Source of the DNA: a virus
DNA: 49,542 nt
Reading direction: 5' to 3' (one strand)
IMG/VR virus record: IMGVR_UViG_3300025085_000039
Coordinates: 1 to 49,542 of that record
The notes beneath the pieces are model-generated. The model made no database searches and had not been told where the DNA came from. It was given only the letters and a program-made list of their open reading frames with translations. Shown one piece after another: positions 42,876-49,542 of the stretch. Position numbers and translations under genes: made by a program. The number at the start of each line of letters is the position of its first letter. Position 1 is the first letter of the stretch.

Positions 42876-43526
42876 TTACTTTTGTTTTTCTGTTATTATT
42901 TTAGTTACTTTGTCTTTTGTTTCTCTGGCCTTTGATTTAAGTATCTTAGAGCCAAGATATTTTGTGCGCGTAAGCGCGAAAAGGGATTTAAAGTCCTTGA
43001 CGATGAAGTCCAATACGTCTCGTTCGACGGTCTTAATGATGGGTTCAACTTCAAGGGCATGTAATGTATAAAAGTTTAGCCTATGTTCTTGTAAATGCAA
43101 CAGGCAAGTAGGCATATTGTTAGTAAAATGTTTTTGGTACTCTTCAAGTGTAAGAGAGTTCCTTATACAGAACTTGGCTACATACCTGAAGCCATCTTTC
43201 ATTACCTCAATATTGTCATCACTATCAGGATTTGAGACTTCCTTCTCTTTCATGTAGATGGAATAGCATTTAAGTGCCTTCCTACTATTAAAGAACTTAA
43301 GGTCAAACCATTCATCCTTATTATACACACTGAATGGAGCAGCAAACCAATCTCTATAGTTAATATGGTTATGCTTAACAAAGAAGGCAGATAGCTTCTT
43401 AAGAGCTACAAAGTCAGCATCTTTCAACTTACTAAAGTCTTTTCTGAAGCGAGTAGGCTTACCCTGAGCAGTTCGGGTAGCATACAGATAGCTATTGTAG
43501 ATATCTTTTTCTCTTTCAGTTACCAT
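42876..43526 (-). CDS. 59: gp59-like helicase loader
   Basis: 216 residues (T4 gp59: 217), highly basic and all-helical: EREKDIYNSYLYATRTAQGK, KLSAFFVKHNHINYRDWFAA, then FRYVAKFCIRNSLTLEEY and a Lys-rich end. It lies directly upstream of gp32 in the same transcript, as in T4 (59-32). gp59 loads the gp41 helicase onto gp32-coated DNA. The call rests on size, charge, helical pattern and synteny; sequence similarity is weak by eye. TATAAT lies 8 nt before the ATG. Confidence 0.65.
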   Translation of the reverse strand: MVTEREKDIYNSYLYATRTAQGKPTRFRKDFSKLKDADFVALKKLSAFFVKHNHINYRDWFAAPFSVYNKDEWFDLKFFNSRKALKCYSIYMKEKEVSNPDSDDNIEVMKDGFRYVAKFCIRNSLTLEEYQKHFTNNMPTCLLHLQEHRLNFYTLHALEVEPIIKTVERDVLDFIVKDFKSLFALTRTKYLGSKILKSKARETKDKVTKIITEKQK

Positions 43527-43558
43527 TCACAATGATTATAACTGATTCTAAAGTGAAA

Positions 43559-43855
43559 TCAACTCTTTAGTGCACCCTTATTCTGATTGAGGTACTTAGT
43601 AATGTACTTTGACTCTGCAATCTGTGGTTCAAACTCAATAAACAACTTCACCAACTCAAAGTCATTGTCTACAGTTAAGAGAGTCTTGAGCATATTACGA
43701 AGCTTCTCTTCTTTTAGTACCAATACGAAAATGTTTTGTAAGGAGAGTCTCTTACCTTTAATCTGACAACAAAATGTGCAAAAGCATAACATCAAATGCT
43801 CAAGCTCTCTTTTGGTAATATCGCCTGAAGGTAGGGGTACGTTGGGTTGTTTCAT
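43559..43855 (-). CDS. Hypothetical protein in the gp33 position
   Basis: 98 residues (begins MKQPNVPLPSGDITKRELEH; LMLCFCTFCCQIKGKRLSLQ; then two helices KLRNMLKTLLTVDNDFELVK). It is all-helical with a CFCTFCC cluster. In T4 the gene upstream of 59-32 is 33, the late-transcription coactivator, and the size is similar (112 aa). The gp33 C-terminal LDFLL clamp-binding end is not present here, so I do not assign it. Its ATG overlaps the DHH gene stop (TAATG). Confidence 0.5.
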   Translation of the reverse strand: MKQPNVPLPSGDITKRELEHLMLCFCTFCCQIKGKRLSLQNIFVLVLKEEKLRNMLKTLLTVDNDFELVKLFIEFEPQIAESKYITKYLNQNKGALKS

Positions 43856-44730
43856 TATTGAATTGGGGTAAGGGTTTTAGTCCAGTTAGCAAACGTTTCT
43901 GTTAGTTTACCTCCTGCTAAGTTATGTGCACCACCACCTTCGCATAGCTTCTCTGCCAACTTACCTAAGTTAAGTTGTACACCTCTCTGCTTTCTAAAGG
44001 ATACAACTTTAGCTTCAAGGTTAACCATAATGGCTACATCAGCATCGTACTTATCAAGCATGTAGTTTGCTACTTCATTAACTTGTTTAGTCACAAATGT
44101 AGATACAACCTTATAGTCTTTGATCATACCAGCAAATTTTGGATTCTCTAACTGCTCAACAAAGGCTTTAAAGTGAAGCTTAATAGCTCCTCGTTCATGT
44201 GCAGTAAAGTCTCTTAAACCATCCTTGAATGACTCAATAAACTTCTCTGCTTTAGGTTTGTTATAACCATAATAGATAGCATTTAGTTTGGCTGGTTCCA
44301 TCTCACGTGGAAAGTCAAATGACCAGCTATCATATTGATCAATTAGATCTACTAATGCTTCCTTTTCAGGTGTTACATTAATCTTTGACTTAAACTTATC
44401 AAAAATCAATTGTGTGCAAGAAGAGTAAGGTGTTACAACAGCTTTAGCTTTAGTATACTGCTCAACAAACTTGGCATGTGTTTCGTGATGATCAACTACT
44501 ACAACATTGCTGCGGTTAATTGCAATGGCTTGCTCTTCATTAAGGGATAAGTCACATACAAAGATCTTGTCGAAGTGATCAAGAGTGTTCCAACGATTTT
44601 TAAACTCATTAAGGATACGATACTCGGACGTTTCAACAATAATTACTTCATGACCAGCAAAGACCTCTTTTAAGAGTAAGGCTGAGCCTGCTCCATCAAG
44701 GTCTGAATCAGTAAAGATAAGTATGTGCAC
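43855..44730 (-). CDS. DHH-family phosphoesterase
   Basis: 291 residues with the complete DHH set: D8-S-D10-L-D12-G (motif I), VCD60 (II), VVD80-H81-H82 (III), DLIDQYDSW near 128-136 (IV), and C-terminal GGGAHNLAGG (DHHA1 substrate loop). The family includes RecJ and NrnA-type nano-RNases that cut short oligonucleotides to mononucleotides. Between helicase and loader genes it may recycle nucleotides or degrade primer fragments. I choose the GTG at 44730 because motif I starts at residue 5; a TATATAC run lies directly upstream. Confidence 0.8.
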   Translation of the reverse strand: MHILIFTDSDLDGAGSALLLKEVFAGHEVIIVETSEYRILNEFKNRWNTLDHFDKIFVCDLSLNEEQAIAINRSNVVVVDHHETHAKFVEQYTKAKAVVTPYSSCTQLIFDKFKSKINVTPEKEALVDLIDQYDSWSFDFPREMEPAKLNAIYYGYNKPKAEKFIESFKDGLRDFTAHERGAIKLHFKAFVEQLENPKFAGMIKDYKVVSTFVTKQVNEVANYMLDKYDADVAIMVNLEAKVVSFRKQRGVQLNLGKLAEKLCEGGGAHNLAGGKLTETFANWTKTLTPIQ

Positions 44731-44759
44731 GTATATACTTAATACCTCTCAGGGATAAA

Positions 44760-46067
44760 TCAACTCTGGGCAAATGCTGCAAGGGATGATAAAGTATTAT
44801 CATCTTCTAGATCATCTACATCATCAGCTTGCTCAATAGACAAAGTAGAGTAGTCAATTCTCATAGCTTGAGTCATACCTCGAGGACCATAACGGTTCTT
44901 CATCATACCCAATCTAATAATACCTAAGTCTCTATCTTCATCATTCTGGAAGATCGACATAATAACATCAGCAGTAGCAGCCAAGCCAATCGATTCAGAG
45001 ATAGTAGCTAGATCAGGATTATCTTGATCGAAGCCAGCTCGGTTCAACTGAGTAGCACTAATAATAGGGCAGTTAAACACGTAACTAATGGCTCTTACCT
45101 GTTCAGTAACATTCTTAATACGCTCATAGGAATTATTACCAATAGGGCTATGAATGAGGTTAAGGTAGTCAATAACAATCGCATCTAAGTGAATACCTTG
45201 ATCGGTAAACTTCTTAGCAAAAGCTTTAATAGTATTAGGAGTAATAGTCGAAGGAGGAAATTCTTTGATATAGACATTACCATCACCTTCAGTCATAGCA
45301 GCTCTCAATGAAGGTCCATTAACAGCCATCTCCTTCATAGGAATCTTAGATACATGAGTACAAATACGACGAGCATAAAGTAACTCGGACATCTCAAGAG
45401 TAATTAGCAGGACATTCTTACCTTGCTCTGCAATATTAGCAGCAACGTTACCTAAGAAGATAGACTTACCAATATTAGTCTCACCTGCGAAGACATATAG
45501 TGACTTACCATCTTTAAGAAAGCCACCATCAAGAGAGTCATCAAGCCATTCCCAGTTAGAAGGGATCTTATCTTCTACTGTAGTAAGATCTTCAATAATA
45601 GTATCAATGTTATCTTTAACACTAAGACCTAAGTCAGTAACAAGACTAATATTACAACTCTTCTCAAACTTATCTAGGATAACAGAAGTATCAACCTCAC
45701 CAGCTGAGATAGCCTCAGCAGATTCCATCATAGTACAGTATACAGCCTTCTCCTTAAGGAACTGCTCAGTATTCTGCAGTAACTCATCCTTATCAATACC
45801 CTTATCAATATCAGCAAAGCTACCTACTAACCTTCTAAAGGTCTCCTTGAGCTGATCAGTAACTAAGTACTGCTTAATCTCAGTCGTAGTAGGAAGTTTG
45901 TTACGAGTCTCATTGAACTCTTTGATGATAGTAAAGATGTCAGATATATCTTTACTCTTGAAGAACTCCGGCTGAACATTATCAGCAATGGTACTAAGAT
46001 AACCGCTATCAGTTAGCGCGTTATACATAAGTACGTTTTCGAAGTAATCTAAATCAAGCTTAGCCAT
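44760..46067 (-). CDS. 41: Replicative DNA helicase, gp41/DnaB-like
   Basis: 435 residues (T4: 475). The N-terminal helical domain spans about 1-150. The RecA-type core has Walker A G195-ETNIGKS202, a Walker B strand DAIVID (about 295-300) followed by YLNLIHSP, and the motif ISATQLNRAG near 335. It is the hexameric 5'-3' helicase that acts with the primase at 38002 and the loader at 42876. The C terminus is acidic (DDVDDLEDDN). It is first in the minus-strand replication run; TATACT lies 7 nt upstream of the ATG. Confidence 0.9.
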   Translation of the reverse strand: MAKLDLDYFENVLMYNALTDSGYLSTIADNVQPEFFKSKDISDIFTIIKEFNETRNKLPTTTEIKQYLVTDQLKETFRRLVGSFADIDKGIDKDELLQNTEQFLKEKAVYCTMMESAEAISAGEVDTSVILDKFEKSCNISLVTDLGLSVKDNIDTIIEDLTTVEDKIPSNWEWLDDSLDGGFLKDGKSLYVFAGETNIGKSIFLGNVAANIAEQGKNVLLITLEMSELLYARRICTHVSKIPMKEMAVNGPSLRAAMTEGDGNVYIKEFPPSTITPNTIKAFAKKFTDQGIHLDAIVIDYLNLIHSPIGNNSYERIKNVTEQVRAISYVFNCPIISATQLNRAGFDQDNPDLATISESIGLAATADVIMSIFQNDEDRDLGIIRLGMMKNRYGPRGMTQAMRIDYSTLSIEQADDVDDLEDDNTLSSLAAFAQS

Positions 46068-46102
46068 CGTAATCAGTATAATAGATTAGTTTTAATAATC
46101 AA

Positions 46103-46780
46103 CTAGATCTTTACAGTCTTACCAACGTACTTTTTGTACTTCTTAAGGAACCACTTCTGACCATTTGTCCAGTCTTCAGTAAATTCTCTAAGGCCAGGTG
46201 AAGCATGAGTGATGTATGCATCAATCACACCACATTTGAACCCCTTTAGTGAGGCATCAAGGGTATAAGCAAGGTCGTAGAAGTGGAAACCAGCAGGACA
46301 TGACTCATCAAATCGAATCTTCTTAAAGACCTTCCTCGAGATGGCCAAGAATACACCATCCATAATAAGAGCTTGGTGTGGGTAAGGACCAAATGCTGTC
46401 ATTGACTTCTTACCTTTGTTCAAATGAGCTACTGCACCATGTAGATTACCTCCTTGGAAGCCTCCACCCATAAGATGCCATAGAGCTGGTTCTTGAATCT
46501 TAATTTGTGAAGCTCCTGCTACACCTAAGACATCATATGTCTCAAAATGCTTCTTTAGCTTCTCATAATCAAAGTTCTCAAGTACAATATCATCATGACA
46601 TAGAACAATATGATCAATGTTCTCCTTAATGGCAAAGTCAATCGCCTTGTTGTATACAGATTGAAGGGAGTCAGTGTTGTGTTCTTTGAAGAAGACTTCA
46701 AGATCTCCTTTTGTGTGGTGTAGAAGGGTATCTTCACGCTTACCCTTTGTAGCAGCACATATAAATAGATTGTTGTTCAT
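46103..46780 (-). CDS. Family-2-type glycosyltransferase
   Basis: 225 residues. The GT-A fold pattern is MNNNLFICAATKGKRE, then IDHIVLCHDDIVLENFDYEK (HDD as the DxD-type nucleotide-sugar site), FGPYPHQALIMDGVFLAISR and FDESCPAGFHFYDLAYTLDA, like StrF-related glycosyltransferases. It presumably transfers a sugar to a phage or host surface target, or to modified DNA. Coupled by TAATG to the amidotransferase upstream, so the two enzymes may belong to one pathway. Confidence 0.75.
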   Translation of the reverse strand: MNNNLFICAATKGKREDTLLHHTKGDLEVFFKEHNTDSLQSVYNKAIDFAIKENIDHIVLCHDDIVLENFDYEKLKKHFETYDVLGVAGASQIKIQEPALWHLMGGGFQGGNLHGAVAHLNKGKKSMTAFGPYPHQALIMDGVFLAISRKVFKKIRFDESCPAGFHFYDLAYTLDASLKGFKCGVIDAYITHASPGLREFTEDWTNGQKWFLKKYKKYVGKTVKI

Positions 46781-47448
46781 TATAGGAATAGGAAAGGTGA
46801 TTCATGCTTAAACTCACCTACTTTATTAAAGCGAAGAGTCTTTTTATTAAGGCGTCTAATCTCACCTTCCTTTAGTTCTTTGTAATTCTTACCAGGTAAT
46901 GTAGAGTAGCAGCCTTTATCATTGTAGTGTAAGATGGATCCAACACGAGCGATGTATAGTTCATTGGTATCACAATCAACAATGGATACAGCAAATGAGC
47001 CTTGACACTCTTCTAGTGCTTTACGAATATAGGTAACTGGATTAGTTCCTTTTGTTCTATCGTCCTCCATAAACTTCTGAATCAAGTTCACGATTAAGGA
47101 ACTATCAACAGGATTTTCTAGGTATGGAAGAAATCTATTACGAATAGCAGCCTCATTAGTCAATACACCATTATGGAATACCATAAATGACATTGTATCG
47201 AATGGATGTGATGTTTCATAAGCCCAATCACGCATTGCTGAAGTTGGAGCTTGTACATGACCGCAGTTGTAGTTAGATTGTTTAGAGCCTTTAACATTAT
47301 CCCAATCAATCTCACCTTCTTTCTTCATGACAAATTGATCATCATAAGTAAGTTGGACGAAACTACTTGCAAACGTACCCCTACTCTGGTTAGCGGTATA
47401 TAACACCTCTAACATAGACTTATCGGGAGCTCCAAAGATAGCACACAT
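46780..47448 (-). CDS. Stand-alone class II glutamine amidotransferase
   Basis: 222 residues. It has the N-terminal nucleophile Cys2 (MCAIFGA), CGHVQAPTSA (equivalent to GHTRWAT), FHNGVLTNEAAIRNR, DSSLIVNLIQKF and GSFAVSIVD. These are the N-terminal glutaminase motifs of GFAT and asparagine synthetase; no synthetase domain is attached. It releases ammonia from glutamine for another enzyme. Co-translation with a glycosyltransferase suggests amino-sugar chemistry, but no acceptor enzyme is visible here. Confidence 0.8.
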   Translation of the reverse strand: MCAIFGAPDKSMLEVLYTANQSRGTFASSFVQLTYDDQFVMKKEGEIDWDNVKGSKQSNYNCGHVQAPTSAMRDWAYETSHPFDTMSFMVFHNGVLTNEAAIRNRFLPYLENPVDSSLIVNLIQKFMEDDRTKGTNPVTYIRKALEECQGSFAVSIVDCDTNELYIARVGSILHYNDKGCYSTLPGKNYKELKEGEIRRLNKKTLRFNKVGEFKHESPFLFL

Positions 47449-47469
47449 ACAATATAATTTAATCTATTT

Positions 47470-47997
47470 CTAGAGCTTTGCAAGCTTAATGTTTTGTTCC
47501 TTACGATACTTAGCGGTGAGTTCCTTACTCTCCTCTTCACGACCATAATAGAGACGAAACTCTTTAGGAATGCGCCAGAAGAAGTCCATAGCACCAGTCT
47601 CTTCATGGAAGGCGAAGGTATAGTGAGGGTACATGATACCATCAACTTCGATCCACTTCTTACGCTTCTTTTTAGTCTTCTCAATACCAACCTTAGCAAG
47701 AGTATTCTTACCCAAGCCTTTTACCTTGAATAGATCATCACTACTGCGGAAGGGGCGCATGCCAACAATATTTTTAGCAGTATTCTTACCTACGCCAGGT
47801 AAAGCACGTAACTCCTTATCGTTCATCTTATTGAAGTCTCTAAAGGATAGCTTCAAATCACCAGTTTCTTCAGCTTTCTCAACTACTTTCTTAGTAGTCT
47901 TCTTAGAAGTCTTCTTAGAAGTCTTCTTAACTACCTTCCTCGCAGTCTTCTTAACTACCTTTTTAGGAGTCTTTTTTGCAGGTTGTTTCTTTGCCAT
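47470..47997 (-). CDS. Helix-hairpin-helix protein with lysine-rich, histone-like N terminus
   Basis: 175 residues. The first 45 are a Lys/Thr/Val repeat (KKVVKKTARKVVKKTSKK). At about 58-110 there are two helix-hairpin-helix motifs (LRALPGVGKNTAKNIVGM and LFKVKGLGKNTLAKVGI), as in ComEA/RuvA-type DNA binding. The rest has WIEVDGIMYPHYTFAF and FRLYYGREEESKEL. It probably binds DNA without sequence preference. Its ATG abuts an AGGAACT/TATAAT element. The tail resembles that of the zinc ribbon protein at 12692. Confidence 0.7.
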   Translation of the reverse strand: MAKKQPAKKTPKKVVKKTARKVVKKTSKKTSKKTTKKVVEKAEETGDLKLSFRDFNKMNDKELRALPGVGKNTAKNIVGMRPFRSSDDLFKVKGLGKNTLAKVGIEKTKKKRKKWIEVDGIMYPHYTFAFHEETGAMDFFWRIPKEFRLYYGREEESKELTAKYRKEQNIKLAKL

Positions 47998-48019
47998 ACC
48001 TTATTATAGGATAGTTCCT
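47998..48019 (-). promoter_or_regulatory. AGGAACT/TATAAT element
   Basis: Minus strand: AGGAACTATCC then TATAATAAGGT abutting ATG 47997. Same length (22 nt) as the copies near 36.6-36.8 kb, 11 kb away. Confidence 0.65.
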
Positions 48020-48058
48020 TTTAATTTGCAACTTTTTAAGGTAATCCATAAGCTATGG

Positions 48059-48066
48059 TATAAATA
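48059..48066 (+). promoter_or_regulatory. Late promoter TATAAATA
   Basis: Perfect T4 late consensus, ending 5 nt before ATG 48072. An ATG at 48067 is out, since it meets TGA after one codon. Confidence 0.8.
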
Positions 48067-48071
48067 ATGGT

Positions 48072-49542
48072 ATGAGTTCCTTCACCGACCTATTCAAAAG
48101 GGTACAAGTTCTTAGCGAAGCAAAAGTTTCTCCAGTAGGAAAACAAGCGCCGGTTTTTGCTAATGTACCTAAGCAGATGAAAGCCGCTGGTATGGCGTCT
48201 TCTTCACGTGATGCAATGATTTTCATCACTCAAGTTTTATCTCGTCTTGATATCATTACTCCAGAAGTATATGAGATGACAGTTAAGGGTCAACATAGGG
48301 AACGTATGGAAAAGCTCATGACAATCTTGAAATCCAAGGAAGACGAGATCAATGCTAAGTCGGACGAGATTGCTGAGTACATTAATCAGAATTTAGATAA
48401 CTATACATCCGGTGCTGGTGTAGATCGTGGTCGTACTGAAAAGTATAAAGAAGTAGCCAAGGCTATGTCACAGGAAGTTCAGAACATTAAGGCCGGTAAG
48501 GAAGCTGATGATGCTCTTCGTGATATTGTTAAGACAGCTGATAAAGATACAGTTGAGACTCTCGAGTTTAGTGCTGAAGATACTACAACCATTATTGAGA
48601 TTAATACCGGTAACGTAGCTAATGTTGAGAAAGTAAAAGCTGCTGTTGAGGAATTTGCTAATGAGTTGGGTGTTGAAGTAACTGGTAATACAGTTGAGTT
48701 CTCCGTCGATGAGGGTTCACAAATCGATCAGATGGTTAAGAAGAATGGTGTTGCTGAAACAGAAGCTTTCTTTACAAGAGCATTTGAAGGTGATTATCCA
48801 ATCAGTGTTTCTATTATTCCACCTGCAGGTGCTGAAGAGAAGGAAAAGGTAAAAGCTGTAACAGATGCTATTTCAAGTAAGCCAGAAGGAATCGAAGGTC
48901 GTGAGCATATTGCAAGTGTTGGTGCTGCAGCAGATAGGTTTTTGAAGAAGCGTGGTTTAGAAGATGCTGAAGATGCTGAAGGTAAGTATGATGACAACGA
49001 TGGTGAAGAAGAGCGTTGTGATTATGTTCCTTGTGAGGATGGTGAGCTTGGCTGTAAGTGTGGTGAGTGTCCAGATTGCACTCCTAAAGAAGATGCTGAA
49101 GTTACTCAACTTGATCCTCGTGTTATGGAGACAATTGATGTAATGATTGGTGCTGCCTTGGAAATGGAAGATACTGAATACCCTGAGGTTAAGGGTATGG
49201 TCGAGGCTGGAATTGGTCGTGAGCTTACTGATGAAGAGCGTGCATACCTTATGGATGAGCTTGGTGTTGAGCCAGACGATTTTGAAGACGAAGAGGAAGT
49301 TGTTTCTGAAAGTAAGTATACTACTGCTGACTACCTTACAGACATTTACGCTGACGTTAAGCCAATCGTAGAAACACTTGAAGAGTCAGTAACCGTTAAT
49401 GAAAATGGTCAAACAACTCACACACAACAATATCTCGTTGAGAAGCGTGAAGAAGCAATTGAACAGGTTTATACAAACCAATATCTTACAGAACAGAAAG
49501 CATCGGACTCATTGCTTGTTCCTAAAGAAGAAAAACGTCAAT
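48072..49542 (+). CDS. Large acidic late protein with Cys cluster, 3' partial
   Basis: The frame is open for 490 codons to the window edge. It begins MSSFTDLFKRVQVLSEAKVS. Helical segments follow (KLMTILKSKEDEINAKSDEI), then two alpha/beta parts (EFSAEDTTTIIEINTGNVAN; EVTGNTVEFSVDEGSQIDQM), an acidic stretch, and six cysteines at 316, 321, 328, 330, 333 and 336 that could bind zinc. Very acidic after that (EPDDFEDEEEVVSESKY). The late promoter and composition suggest a prohead core, scaffold or injected protein. I do not recognise the family. Confidence 0.65.
   Translation, partial: MSSFTDLFKRVQVLSEAKVSPVGKQAPVFANVPKQMKAAGMASSSRDAMIFITQVLSRLDIITPEVYEMTVKGQHRERMEKLMTILKSKEDEINAKSDEIAEYINQNLDNYTSGAGVDRGRTEKYKEVAKAMSQEVQNIKAGKEADDALRDIVKTADKDTVETLEFSAEDTTTIIEINTGNVANVEKVKAAVEEFANELGVEVTGNTVEFSVDEGSQIDQMVKKNGVAETEAFFTRAFEGDYPISVSIIPPAGAEEKEKVKAVTDAISSKPEGIEGREHIASVGAAADRFLKKRGLEDAEDAEGKYDDNDGEEERCDYVPCEDGELGCKCGECPDCTPKEDAEVTQLDPRVMETIDVMIGAALEMEDTEYPEVKGMVEAGIGRELTDEERAYLMDELGVEPDDFEDEEEVVSESKYTTADYLTDIYADVKPIVETLEESVTVNENGQTTHTQQYLVEKREEAIEQVYTNQYLTEQKASDSLLVPKEEKRQ

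Noticed and set aside
43130-43170. Further AGGAACT copy on the minus strand inside the gp59-like gene
   Set aside because: It lacks the TATAAT part and is explained by coding sequence (another at about 47050 likewise).

Overview
The window is tailed-phage DNA throughout. I see no bacterial housekeeping genes, rRNA, tRNA, integrase or CRISPR array. It falls into two blocks that look like different phage lineages. Block A (about 1-12.64 kb, all + strand) is a siphovirus-type tail module of the kind found in phages of Bacteroidetes: a tail-assembly chaperone with a -1 frameshift, a tail-terminator-like protein, an HK97-gp10-like protein, two large tail-tip proteins, a 45-residue ORF coupled to the tape measure, the tape measure, an XkdF-type protease, a small structural protein and a 921-residue fibre. 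Block B (about 12.69-49.54 kb) is T4-like: baseplate wedge proteins gp25 and gp6, very large baseplate/fibre proteins, and a minus-strand replication cluster.

Layout. 1-5.4 kb: chaperone, connector and tail-tip genes packed with 1-7 nt overlaps. 5.4-8.1 kb: short gap, 45-aa ORF and tape measure. 8.1-12.6 kb: protease, structural protein and fibre, closed by a TTCG-loop terminator. 12.7-13.5 kb: two minus-strand genes, one a zinc ribbon with a lysine-rich tail. 13.56-36.05 kb: a + strand late region with gp25, gp6, PKD, beta-propeller and LamG-like baseplate proteins, three collar or Mtd-N type fibres, a lectin-like fibre, and a 1569-aa fibre carrying a trypsin-like protease domain, a propeller, Pro/Thr linkers and four Calx-beta-like repeats. 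36.1-37.5 kb: five small minus-strand genes. 37.56-38.0 kb: a late + strand gene whose terminator lies inside the convergent primase gene. 38.0-46.1 kb (minus): primase, 5'-3' exonuclease, small overlapping genes, sliding clamp, a Pro/Ala-linker protein, gp32, gp59-like loader, a small gene, a DHH phosphoesterase and the replicative helicase. 46.1-48.0 kb (minus): glycosyltransferase, glutamine amidotransferase and a helix-hairpin-helix protein. 48.07 kb to the end: a large acidic late protein, open at the window edge.

The strongest unexplained signal is regulatory. In block B, [A/T][T/A/C]TAAATA late-promoter motifs lie only 5-7 nt upstream of the start codon of most late transcription units, and TATAAT boxes lie 4-8 nt upstream of many minus-strand start codons. 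Four of these belong to a conserved element, AGGAACT-N4-TATAAT followed by AGGT or a similar spacer. Shine-Dalgarno sequences are almost absent. If the motifs act as -10 boxes, most phage transcripts would begin at or next to the start codon, i.e. be leaderless. Two divergent late promoters share an identical TATTTA-N10-TAAATA geometry.

Codon choice changes inside the block A fibre gene (near 10.45 kb), not at a gene boundary, and a siphovirus tail module next to a myovirus baseplate is unexpected. The A/B junction is therefore either natural mosaicism or an assembly join and should be verified first. All protein calls are motif recognition by eye; no database search was run.
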